NCBI RefSeq assembly: GCF_008923185.1
Contig: NZ_WBMT01000021.1
Span: 62,001 to 126,000, forward strand
DNA: 64,000 nt
Source: Actinomadura rudentiformis
GTDB lineage: Bacteria > Actinomycetota > Actinomycetes > Streptosporangiales > Streptosporangiaceae
Direction: 5' to 3'
Position numbers and translations under genes: made by a program. This document shows positions 47,507 through 55,963 of the stretch, in pieces; positions within the stretch are counted from its first letter, which is position 1; each line of letters begins with the position of its first letter. The notes below the pieces were generated by a model, which searched no databases, was not told the DNA's origin, and saw only the letters and a program-made list of their open reading frames with translations.

Positions 47507-50500
47507 ATGACACCCCCCGGCCCGCCACGACAGGAACGCCCGACCGATTTCTTCATCAGCTACTCCCCCGCCGACGAGCGGTGGGCGTCCTGGATCGCCT
47601 GGCAACTGGAGGCCGCCGGGCACCGGACGATGATGCAGGCCTGGGACTTCGTGCCGGGGACGAACTTCATCGACTTCATGGACCGGGGCCTGTCGGAGGC
47701 GAAGGTCGTGGTGGCGGTGCTGTCGCGCAACTACCTGCGTTCGCGGTACGGCCGCTGGGAGTGGATGACCGCGCTGCGCGCCGATCCGGACAACCCGGCC
47801 AACAAGCTGGTGACGGTGCGGATCGAGGACTGCCCGATCGACGGGCTGCTGTCCACCATCACCTACGTCGACCTGGTCGGCGTCGACGATCCCGACCAGG
47901 CGCGCGATCTGCTGATGCGCCGCATCGAGGAGGCCCTCGCGGGTCACGCCATGCCGATGGCCGGACCCGGGTTCCCCGGCGGTTCCGGTTCCACCGGGGG
48001 TTCCGGTTCCGCCGGTGGTTCTGGTTTCGCCGGTGGTTCCGGCCGGCTGCCGGAGCAGACCGGCGAACGCCAGGCCAGGCGGGCGCCGGTCGCCGCGCCG
48101 TCGTTCCCCGCCGCGCCGGGCGCCGACCAGGAGCCGCGCGAGCACATCAGCGTGCTGCACGTCGCGGGGCCGCGGTTCGGCCGCACGCTCGCCGAGCCGG
48201 GCGAGCCCACCACCGCGACCGAGCTGCAGGACCGGATCTGGAGCGACGTCACGCGGCTCGCGGACGCGGAGGTGCCGCGGCCGGACCTGCTCGTCGTCTC
48301 CGGCAACCTGACCCATTCCGGGAGCCGCAAGGAGTTCGCCGAGGCGCTGTCGTTCCTCACCAGCCTGCGCGCCCTGCTCGGGCTGGAGGCGCAGCGCGTG
48401 GTGATCGTGCCGGGCACCCACGACGTCAACCGCGCGGCGTCCCAGGCGTACTTCTCCAGCTGCGAGGCCGACGACATCGACCCGCAGCCGCCGTACTGGC
48501 CCAAGTGGCGGCACTTCGCCGGGCTCTTCAAGGAGCTCTACCAGGGCCTCGACAGCCTGGTCTTCGACAGCGCCCAGCCGTGGACGTTGTTCCCGGTGCC
48601 CGATCTCAAGGTCGTGATCGCGGGCCTCAACTCCACGCTCCCGCAGACCCACCGCCAGGACGACCGGTACGGGCAGGTCGGCCAGGCGCAGGCGGCCTGG
48701 TTCACCGAACGGCTGCGCCACTTCGAGGACGAGGGCTGGCTGCGCCTCGGGGTCGTCGAGCACACGCCCATCGCCGGTGAGCCGGGCGCGTTGCGCGATC
48801 CCGACCCGGCCACCGTGGACACGCTCCTCGGCGGCCACGTGAACCTGTTCTTCCAGGGCACCGAGCCCGACTTCGGCCGCGGCATCCCGCAGCTGCCGTC
48901 CGGGCCGCCGTGCGTCCCGGCGCTCGGTCCCGGCCGCCACCAGATCGTGGTCGTGCGGCGGGACGGCCTGGAACGCTGGATCCCCGAGGAGGCGACCCGG
49001 CGCGGACCCGAACGTCTCGCCCGGGAGTGGATCCGTGTCGGCGGCACGTTCCCGGTGCCGCGGCAGGAGGCACCGGCCGAGACCGCGGTCGGGCCGACAC
49101 CCGAGCTCGGGCCGCACCAGCCGGAGGTCGAGCCCGCGCCCGACCCGACCGCGGAGCTGCTCGACCGCATCGCCGAGGCGTGCGAGACGCGCTTCGAGCG
49201 GGCCACGATCCGCAGGATCGTCCCTGCTCCGCGGGCAGACGGCAGAGTCGATCCGCCGCACCTGCTGCTGACGCACCTGGAGGACGGGTTCGTCCGGCAG
49301 TACCGCATCGGAGCGCACGTCGGCGCGCTCTCGGAGGAGGACGTCGACGCGTTCGTCAGGCACGTCCACGCCGACGGCGCCGACCACGGCTCCGAGCTGG
49401 TCTACATCGGCTCGGCTCCACCCCGGTCGCTGCGTGAGGACGCGCTGCGGCGCGGGATCAGGCTGCGAAGCCTCACCGAGTTCCAGGGGCTGCTCGACCT
49501 GTCGGAGTACGTGAGCGGGCAGACGCGGCGGCTGGCCTCCGGCGGCCTCTACCCGCCGTCGTTGTACGTGCCGCAGCGCTACCGCGACCTCGACCGTCCC
49601 GCGTCGGGCCCGGAGGTCCACGAGGACCTGGTCGGGGAGATGCTGCGGCTGCTGGCGGCCGACCATGGCCGGTTCCTGCTGCTGCTCGGCGACTTCGGCC
49701 GAGGCAAGACGTTCGCACTGCGCGAGCTGGCCCGGCGCATCCCGGCCGAGCTGCCGCACGTGATCCCGATCCTCATCGAGCTGCGGGCGCTCGACAAGGC
49801 GCACTCGGTCGACGGCCTGGTGGCCGCGCACCTGGCCAACCACGGCGAGGAGCTGATCGATCTGAAGGCGTTCCACTACATGCTGCGGCAGGGCCGCATC
49901 GTGCTGCTCTTCGACGGCTTCGACGAGCTCGTGACGCGCGTGACCTACGACCAGGCCGCCGACCACCTCGACACGCTGCTGCAGGCCGCGCAGGACAAGG
50001 CCAAGATCGTGGTGGCCAGCCGCACCCAGCACTTCAAGTCGCAGGCGCAGGTCCTGACCGCCCTCGGCGAGAAGGTCGGCGTGCTCCCCCACCGGCGGGT
50101 GCTCGGCATCGAGGACTTCACGCCCACGCAGGTCCGCTCGTACCTCGTGCACCGGTACGGGGACGAGGAGACCGCCGAGGCTCGGCTGCGGCTCCTGTCG
50201 GGCATCGAGGAACTGCTCGGCCTGACCAGCAACCCGCGCATGCTGAGCTTCATCGCCGAGCTGCCCGAGGAGCGGCTGCGGGCCGTGGCGCAGGCCAGGC
50301 ACACCGTCAGCCCGGCGGACCTCTACCGCGAGATCCTCGGCTCCTGGCTCTCCCATGAGGCCGACCGGGTGCGGGGCTCGGGGGGTCCCTCCGGGCTGGA
50401 GACCACGGACATGTGGCGCGCGGTCGGCACGCTCGCTCTGCGGCTGTGGGAGAGCAACGAGCCGTTCCTGCGGCTGAACGAGCTGTCGGACGTGGCGGAC

Positions 50501-53341
50501 GCGCTCACGGACCTGGCCGAAGGACGCATGTCGCCGCATCAGGTGACGCACGCGGTCGGTGCCGGGAGCCTGCTCGTGCGGACCGAGGAGGGGCTCTTCG
50601 GCTTCATCCACAGCTCGGTGATGGAGTGGCTCGTCGCGCGGCACATCGCGGACGAGTTCACGCGTGCCGCCGAGCCGCGCACCCTGTCGCTGCGGGCGCT
50701 GTCACAGCTGACCGTGGACTTCCTGTGCGACCTCGCCGACACCCGCGCCCTCCAGGACTGGGCCGCCGGCGTGCTCGCCGACCCCGATCGCCATGATGTG
50801 GCCCGGACCAACGCCATCAAGGTCACCACGCGCCTGCGCACGCCCGCGCGCGCCGACCTGCGCGGCGCCAACCTCCAGGGCGAAGACCTGTCCTACCGTG
50901 ACCTTCAAGAGGTCGACCTCACCGGGGCAGACCTCACCGACGCGCAGCTGGTCGGGGCCAACCTCTCGCGGGCGGTCCTGCGGGACGCGTCGCTGGTGGG
51001 CGCGCGCCTCGACGACGCCCGGCTGACCGGTGCCGACCTGCGCGGCGCCGATCTGGGCCGGGCGCGCCTGGCCAACGCCGACCTGCGGGACGTGGCCGTC
51101 GAGGGCAGCCGCTGGACGCGGGCGGCGCTCATCAGCGCGTCGCTGCCGGACCGGATCGCGCAGGCGCCCGAGCTCCGCGAGGCCGCCATCGCGCCAGGTC
51201 GGCCCATCGACGTCCAGGTCGCCCCGGCCGCGGTGGGCGTGCCGTACGGCTTCCACTTCCAGACGAGCCGCCTCCCGCAGCCCCTGGCGTACAGCCCTGG
51301 GGGCTCGGTCCTCGCGGTCGGCAGCGAGGACGGCGGCGTGCTGGTCGTCGACGCCGTCACCGGCACCCCGCTCCGCACCTTGGAAGGGCACCGCGACCGG
51401 GCCTACGCGGTCGCGTTCGACGCGGCCGGCAACATCCTCGCCACCGGATCCGCCGACGGGACCGTACGGATCTGGGATCTGGCGACCGGGCGCTGCGCGC
51501 ACACGCTGACCGTGCATCCCGAAGGTGTGTGGCCCGTCGTCGTGGGGCCTCGTGACAGCTTCCTCGTGGCGGCGGGCGCGGCCGACGGAACGATCCGCGT
51601 CTGGGACACCAGGACCGGCGATCTCAGGCACGAGCTGCCCGGTCACACCGCGCCCGTCTACACGGCGGTCTTCGACCCGGACGCGCGGAGCATGGTGACC
51701 GGCGACGCCGGTGGCACGCTCCGCGTGTGGGACCTGGAGACCGGCGAGCTGCGGCGGACGCTCACCGGCCACCGGGGCGCGGTCTACCGGGCCGTCTTCC
51801 ACCCGGACGGATCGTTGCTGGCCGCGGGCGACGAGGCCGGCGTGGTGCGGCTCTGGGACATCCGTACGGGCGACATCCGCCAGGAGCTCCTCGGCCACAC
51901 CGGGCGTGTCTACGCCATCGCGTTCCACCCCCGCGGCGACGTGCTGGTCACGGGTGACACCGACGGCTCGGTGCGGCTGTGGGAGAAAGAGCGGCTGTGG
52001 GACGACGCGCGGCACACGCTGACGCTCTCCGGTCACGGCGGCGCCATCTACCAGGTGACGTTCAGCCCCGACGGCGGCCGCCTCGCCACGGCTGACAGCG
52101 CGGGCTCGGTGCGCCTGTGGGATCCCGAGACCGGGCACCAGCGCCTCGAACTCGCCGGGCACCGCGGCGCCGTCTGGCCGTTCAGCTTCCGGCCCGACGG
52201 CGCCCAGCTCGCCACCAGCAGCAACGACGGCACCGCCCGCATATGGGACGCCGAGACGGGCCAGTGCCGGGTGGTCCTGCGCGGTCACGGGCGGCGCGTC
52301 ACCACCGTGGCCTTCAGCCCGGACGGCGGGCTGCTGGCCAGCGCGGGCAACGACGGCCTCGTACGGCTGTGGGAGCCGCGCACCGGCCGGCTCCTCCGGG
52401 AGCTGCGCGGCACCGCCGACAATCTCACCTCCGCCGCGTTCAACCCGCGCGGTGCGCAGCTGGCGACCGCCACCAACGACGGCGGCGTGCACCTGTGGCA
52501 GGCGGGCACCGGAACCTTCGAGCGCGAGCTCAACGTCGAGACCGACCACGTCTGGGCGCAGGCGTTCAGTCCCGCCGGTGACGTGCTGGCCACCGCCAAC
52601 GACGACGACAGCGTCCGGCTCTGGTACTGGACGACCGGCCGCGAGACCGTCAACCTCGCCGACCACAGGGGCCGCGTCCGGTCGATCGACTTCAGCCCCG
52701 ACGGCCGGCTGGTGGCCACCGGCTGCGACGACGGGGTCGTCCGGATCTGGGGTGCACGCAGCGGCGAGTGCGTGCGGGCGCTGCACGGCCACACCGACCG
52801 CGTCTACCGCGTGGCCTTCCATCCCGACGGCGAGACCCTGGCCAGCGCGAGCAACGACGGCACCGCACGCCTCTGGGATCACCGCACCGGCGAGAGCCGC
52901 CATGTGCTGACCCGCCACAACGGCAGGCTCTGGACCGCCGCCTTCCACCCCTCGGGCTCGCTTCTGGCGACCGCCGGCGACGACCTGGTGATCCGCCTTT
53001 GGGACCCGTCCACTGGACGGCACCTGCACACCCTCCCCGGGCACACCCGGCGCGTCTGGTCAATGGCGTTCGATCCGGGGGGCGCCACCCTCGCGAGCGC
53101 GGGCGACGACGGCGCCGTCATTCTCTGGGACGTCAGCGACCCGGCGGCGCCCGCCCGGAAGGCCACCCTTCTCGGCCTGTCGGAAGGCTGGGCCGCGCTC
53201 ACCCCTGACGGGCGCTACAAGTGGGAGGGCAACTCGACCGCCGAGTTCTGGCTCGGCATCGGCATGTGCCGTTTCGAGCCGGGAGAGCTTGACCCGTACC
53301 TGCCGGAGGTGCGCCGCCTCGCTCTAGACGCCGACCTCTGA
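47507..53341 (+). CDS. Giant TIR - pseudo-phosphoesterase - NACHT - pentapeptide - WD40 protein
   Basis: This 1944-residue protein reads as a bacterial NLR-like sensor. (1) TIR domain, residues 12-146 (DFFISYSPADERWASWIAW), with the candidate NADase glutamate Glu85 in RWEWMTAL. (2) Gly/Ser linker, about 153-180. (3) Calcineurin-like phosphoesterase fold, about 211-500, with most metal ligands replaced. (4) About 530-700, perhaps a restriction-endonuclease-like or effector-associated segment. (5) NACHT ATPase: Walker A GDFGRGKT 728-735, Walker B with LLFDGFDEL near 800-808. (6) Pentapeptide repeats, about 1116-1204. (7) About 15 WD40 repeats of some 42 residues from 1261, then a tail with KWEGNSTAEFWLGIGMCRFE. 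By analogy with antiviral STAND proteins, WD40 may sense, NACHT oligomerise and TIR deplete NAD; this is inference. Antisense open frames here are shadows. Confidence 0.88.
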   Translation: MTPPGPPRQERPTDFFISYSPADERWASWIAWQLEAAGHRTMMQAWDFVPGTNFIDFMDRGLSEAKVVVAVLSRNYLRSRYGRWEWMTALRADPDNPANKLVTVRIEDCPIDGLLSTITYVDLVGVDDPDQARDLLMRRIEEALAGHAMPMAGPGFPGGSGSTGGSGSAGGSGFAGGSGRLPEQTGERQARRAPVAAPSFPAAPGADQEPREHISVLHVAGPRFGRTLAEPGEPTTATELQDRIWSDVTRLADAEVPRPDLLVVSGNLTHSGSRKEFAEALSFLTSLRALLGLEAQRVVIVPGTHDVNRAASQAYFSSCEADDIDPQPPYWPKWRHFAGLFKELYQGLDSLVFDSAQPWTLFPVPDLKVVIAGLNSTLPQTHRQDDRYGQVGQAQAAWFTERLRHFEDEGWLRLGVVEHTPIAGEPGALRDPDPATVDTLLGGHVNLFFQGTEPDFGRGIPQLPSGPPCVPALGPGRHQIVVVRRDGLERWIPEEATRRGPERLAREWIRVGGTFPVPRQEAPAETAVGPTPELGPHQPEVEPAPDPTAELLDRIAEACETRFERATIRRIVPAPRADGRVDPPHLLLTHLEDGFVRQYRIGAHVGALSEEDVDAFVRHVHADGADHGSELVYIGSAPPRSLREDALRRGIRLRSLTEFQGLLDLSEYVSGQTRRLASGGLYPPSLYVPQRYRDLDRPASGPEVHEDLVGEMLRLLAADHGRFLLLLGDFGRGKTFALRELARRIPAELPHVIPILIELRALDKAHSVDGLVAAHLANHGEELIDLKAFHYMLRQGRIVLLFDGFDELVTRVTYDQAADHLDTLLQAAQDKAKIVVASRTQHFKSQAQVLTALGEKVGVLPHRRVLGIEDFTPTQVRSYLVHRYGDEETAEARLRLLSGIEELLGLTSNPRMLSFIAELPEERLRAVAQARHTVSPADLYREILGSWLSHEADRVRGSGGPSGLETTDMWRAVGTLALRLWESNEPFLRLNELSDVADALTDLAEGRMSPHQVTHAVGAGSLLVRTEEGLFGFIHSSVMEWLVARHIADEFTRAAEPRTLSLRALSQLTVDFLCDLADTRALQDWAAGVLADPDRHDVARTNAIKVTTRLRTPARADLRGANLQGEDLSYRDLQEVDLTGADLTDAQLVGANLSRAVLRDASLVGARLDDARLTGADLRGADLGRARLANADLRDVAVEGSRWTRAALISASLPDRIAQAPELREAAIAPGRPIDVQVAPAAVGVPYGFHFQTSRLPQPLAYSPGGSVLAVGSEDGGVLVVDAVTGTPLRTLEGHRDRAYAVAFDAAGNILATGSADGTVRIWDLATGRCAHTLTVHPEGVWPVVVGPRDSFLVAAGAADGTIRVWDTRTGDLRHELPGHTAPVYTAVFDPDARSMVTGDAGGTLRVWDLETGELRRTLTGHRGAVYRAVFHPDGSLLAAGDEAGVVRLWDIRTGDIRQELLGHTGRVYAIAFHPRGDVLVTGDTDGSVRLWEKERLWDDARHTLTLSGHGGAIYQVTFSPDGGRLATADSAGSVRLWDPETGHQRLELAGHRGAVWPFSFRPDGAQLATSSNDGTARIWDAETGQCRVVLRGHGRRVTTVAFSPDGGLLASAGNDGLVRLWEPRTGRLLRELRGTADNLTSAAFNPRGAQLATATNDGGVHLWQAGTGTFERELNVETDHVWAQAFSPAGDVLATANDDDSVRLWYWTTGRETVNLADHRGRVRSIDFSPDGRLVATGCDDGVVRIWGARSGECVRALHGHTDRVYRVAFHPDGETLASASNDGTARLWDHRTGESRHVLTRHNGRLWTAAFHPSGSLLATAGDDLVIRLWDPSTGRHLHTLPGHTRRVWSMAFDPGGATLASAGDDGAVILWDVSDPAAPARKATLLGLSEGWAALTPDGRYKWEGNSTAEFWLGIGMCRFEPGELDPYLPEVRRLALDADL

Positions 53342-55852
53342 CCGCCCTTCGGGCGAAGCCCTGGGGGTCTGGGGGTCCACCCCCAGAGGCGACTCTGACC
53401 GCCCTTCGGGCGAAGCCCTGGGGGCCTGGGGGTCCACCCCCAGAGGCGACTCTGACCGCCCTCCGGGCGAAGCCCTGGGGGTCTGGAGGTCCACCCCCAG
53501 AGGAGACTCCGACGGCCACCCGGACGCCGCCTCCTCCGGGCTGAGGGTGCGGCCCCGGACGAACTCCGCTTCGAATGTGTCGTCGTCCAGAGCGGCGCGC
53601 ACGGCGGCCGTCACGCGGGCGTTCTCGTCAAGGGCCGTACGGCTGGGGCCTTCAGTGGGGGTGCAGCTCTGGTGAACGTCACCGGGGTCGGCCGCCGCGC
53701 GGAGGCCTGCGGCCGAGCCGAGCAGCCGGGCCGCCTGGCGGGCCTGGCCGTCGACGAGCTGGATGGCCGCGAGTCCTTCGAGAACGAAGGCGACCCTGCG
53801 GGCGTCCCGGTCGTTCTGGAGGATCTCTCGATGCTGGGCTTGGGCCTGGACGAGCACTTCCGCCAGCGAGCGGCGCGCCTCGTCCAGGCGGCCGGTCTGG
53901 ACCCAGTACCAGGCGAGCGCGCCGGCGAGGCGCACGGCCAGTTCGGTGTCGCGGCGGCGCAGGACGCTCTCGAACGAGGCGCGCAGGTTGGCCGTCTCGG
54001 CGGCGAGCCGTTCGGTCCACCGGACCCGGGCGGGACCGAGACGGTAGACCTCCGCGCACTCGGCGACCATCGTGTAGTAGAGGTCGCGGCGCTTCAGCGT
54101 GAGGTCGAGCTCGCCGGACTCCCGCAGGCGTTCCATGCCGTAGGCCGCGATCGACTCCAGCAGCGCGTAACGGCCGGCTTGGCCGGCACCGTCGGCGCGC
54201 AGGACCAGCGAACGGTCGACGAGGGCCGCCATCAGGCTCGGCACCTCCTGCGCGTCCACGCCGTGTCCCGCGCAGACCTCCTCGGCCGCCTCGAGGGTGA
54301 GGCCGCCCGGGTGGGCGGCGAGCCGGCGGAGGAGGATGCGCTCGGGATCGGTCAGCAGCTCCCAGCTCCACTCGATCGTCGCGCGCAGCGTGCGCTGGCG
54401 GTCCGGCGTGCCGCGGCGGCCCCCGGCCAGGAGCCGGAAGCGGTCGTCCAGGCGGGCGGCAAGCTCCGTCACGCCGAGACCGTTGACGCGGGCGGCGGCC
54501 AGTTCGAGGGCGAGCGGCAGCCCGTCCAGCCGCCGGCAGATCGTCGCCACGGCGGCGTCGGCGGCGGGCCCGGGCACGAAGCCCGGCGCCGCGGCCGATA
54601 CCCGGTCCAGGAGCAGCCGCACGGCGTCGGGCTCCGGCAGCGGCGGGACCGTGCGGACGACCTCGCCGGAGATGCCGACGGGTTCCTGGCTGGTGGCGAG
54701 GATCCTGAGCTCGGGCGCGGATTTGAGGAGGTGGTCGGCGAGCTTGGCGACCGCCTCGATGACGTGCTCGCAGTTGTCCAGGAGGAGGAGCGCGCCGGCG
54801 CCGGAAAGGGCCTCGACCGGATCGGCGTCGTCCAGACCCAGGGCGCCGGCGACCGCCTCGGCCACCTTGCCGGGGGAGGCGCCGGGGGCGAGCGGGGCGA
54901 GCTCGACGATGTGCGCGCCGTCACGGAACGGGGCGGCGGCCTCGATCGCGAGCCGGGTCTTGCCCACTCCCCCGGGGCCGGTGAGCGTGACCAGCCGTTC
55001 CTTGGTGATCAGTATGCGGATCTCCTCCACGAGGTCCGCGCGCCCGACCAGTCCGGTCAACGGGACGGGGAGGCGGGCGGGCGGCGTGCGAGGCCGGACG
55101 CGCGGCGCCTCCAGGGCGGGGTCCTGGGCCAGGATCGCCTGCTGGAGGGCGTTCAGCTCATGGCTCGGCGTGAGGCCGAGGTCCTCGCCGAGACGGTGGT
55201 GCAGGGCCTGGTAGACGTCGAGTGCTTCGTTCTGCCTTCCCGACCTGTAGAGAGCCAGCATGAGGGCGGCGTGGAAACGTTCCCGCGACGGATGGCGATC
55301 GACGTGGTCGGTGAGCTCACCGATGAGCGCGCTGTGCTCGCCGAGCTCCAGGCGGGCCTCCGCGAGATCCTCCTGCGCGGTCAGCCGCTGCTCGTCCAGC
55401 CGCGTGATGGCGCTGCGCGTGAACGCCTCGTCCGCGAAGTCGGCGAACGCGGGACCTCGCCAAAGCCTGAGCGCCTCCGTCAGGAGCGCCGCCTTGGCGG
55501 CGGGTCGATCCGCCTCGCGTGCCTGGGCGGTGAGCTCCTCGAAGCGGCGGGAGTCCACGGCATCGCACTTGAGGACGTAGCCCGGCGGCCGGGAGATCAC
55601 GAGTTCCGGCCCGTCCGGCTCGGCCTCGCGCAGGGCACGGCGGAGCTGCGAGACCTTGGCGCGCAGGGCGGCCAGGGGCTTGCCGGGCATGTCCCGCGGC
55701 CACAGGTCCGCGATGAGCCGGTCCGGCGACACCGGATGTCCCTCGTTCACCAGCAGATCGGCCAGCAGCGCGCGGACCTTCAGCTCGGGCACCTTGACCG
55801 GGCTCCCGTCGTCCGCCCAGACCTCCAGCGGGCCGAGCACCTCGAAACGCAT
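53324..55852 (-). CDS. SARP family regulator with BTAD and NB-ARC domains (AfsR-like)
   Basis: A 842-residue activator. The N-terminal OmpR-like winged helix (FEVLGPLEVWADDGSPV, 1-95) and BTAD domain (about 98-240) define the SARP family. An NB-ARC ATPase follows, with the P-loop GPGGVGKT at 292-299, LLLLDNCEH as Walker B and GLPLALELAAARV. About 200 residues of helical sequence follow, shorter than the TPR region of AfsR. The last 60 residues are three 19-residue repeats read from palindromic DNA and are probably not functional. The ATG at 55852 has TAGCGT six bases upstream. It is divergent from an MFS exporter, which it may activate together with itself. The 3' end overlaps the WD40 gene by 18 bases. 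Confidence 0.9.
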   Translation of the reverse strand: MRFEVLGPLEVWADDGSPVKVPELKVRALLADLLVNEGHPVSPDRLIADLWPRDMPGKPLAALRAKVSQLRRALREAEPDGPELVISRPPGYVLKCDAVDSRRFEELTAQAREADRPAAKAALLTEALRLWRGPAFADFADEAFTRSAITRLDEQRLTAQEDLAEARLELGEHSALIGELTDHVDRHPSRERFHAALMLALYRSGRQNEALDVYQALHHRLGEDLGLTPSHELNALQQAILAQDPALEAPRVRPRTPPARLPVPLTGLVGRADLVEEIRILITKERLVTLTGPGGVGKTRLAIEAAAPFRDGAHIVELAPLAPGASPGKVAEAVAGALGLDDADPVEALSGAGALLLLDNCEHVIEAVAKLADHLLKSAPELRILATSQEPVGISGEVVRTVPPLPEPDAVRLLLDRVSAAAPGFVPGPAADAAVATICRRLDGLPLALELAAARVNGLGVTELAARLDDRFRLLAGGRRGTPDRQRTLRATIEWSWELLTDPERILLRRLAAHPGGLTLEAAEEVCAGHGVDAQEVPSLMAALVDRSLVLRADGAGQAGRYALLESIAAYGMERLRESGELDLTLKRRDLYYTMVAECAEVYRLGPARVRWTERLAAETANLRASFESVLRRRDTELAVRLAGALAWYWVQTGRLDEARRSLAEVLVQAQAQHREILQNDRDARRVAFVLEGLAAIQLVDGQARQAARLLGSAAGLRAAADPGDVHQSCTPTEGPSRTALDENARVTAAVRAALDDDTFEAEFVRGRTLSPEEAASGWPSESPLGVDLQTPRASPGGRSESPLGVDPQAPRASPEGRSESPLGVDPQTPRASPEGRSEVGV
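53337..53507. repeat. Three 57-base palindromic tandem repeats shared by two convergent genes
   Basis: Units at 53337-53393, 53394-53450 and 53451-53507 are nearly identical. Each holds two hairpins (CGCCC-TTC-GGGCG and CTGGGGG...CCCCCAG) and a TGA. The first copy contains the stop codon of the WD40 gene. On the minus strand all three are translated in frame as 19-residue repeats (core SESPLGVDPQ) at the SARP C-terminus. The unit resembles dispersed palindromic elements common between actinobacterial genes. Confidence 0.85.
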
Positions 55853-55858
55853 GGGTCC

Positions 55859-55900
55859 ACGCTAACCGGTGCATAACCGCACCCGAATCTCTCCATAACG
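55859..55900. promoter_or_regulatory. SARP-box-like repeats and -10 element between SARP and MFS genes
   Basis: TAAC(C/G) occurs at 55863, 55874 and 55896, that is at 11- and 22-base spacing, with the longer match CATAAC at 55872 and 55894. SARP proteins bind heptamers repeated every 11 or 22 bases. TAGCGT on the minus strand (55859-55864) is the likely -10 of the SARP gene, so autoregulation is possible as well as control of the exporter. Confidence 0.55.
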
Positions 55901-55963
55901 ACCTCGGCGCACCGTGGGGACCGATAGCTCAGCCGTTTGCGAGAGTTCGAGAAGGGCTCTGTC

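Noticed and set aside
47399..50644. Very long open frame on the minus strand opposite the TIR-NACHT gene, joined to the permease frame
   Set aside because: It is the GC-driven antisense shadow of the giant gene; its translation is low-complexity Arg/Gly/Leu sequence, and the permease has its own start at 47398.
50702..53044. 780-codon open frame opposite the WD40 repeats
   Set aside because: It mirrors the WD40 periodicity on the other strand and has no recognisable protein motif; the plus frame has clear WD40 repeats.
53337..53507. CRISPR array
   Set aside because: The three 57-base units are directly adjacent without unique spacers and are translated in the SARP gene; no cas genes are present.
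53672..55876. 734-codon open frame opposite the SARP gene
   Set aside because: Composition is typical of an antisense shadow, and the minus strand encodes a clear SARP/BTAD/NB-ARC protein.
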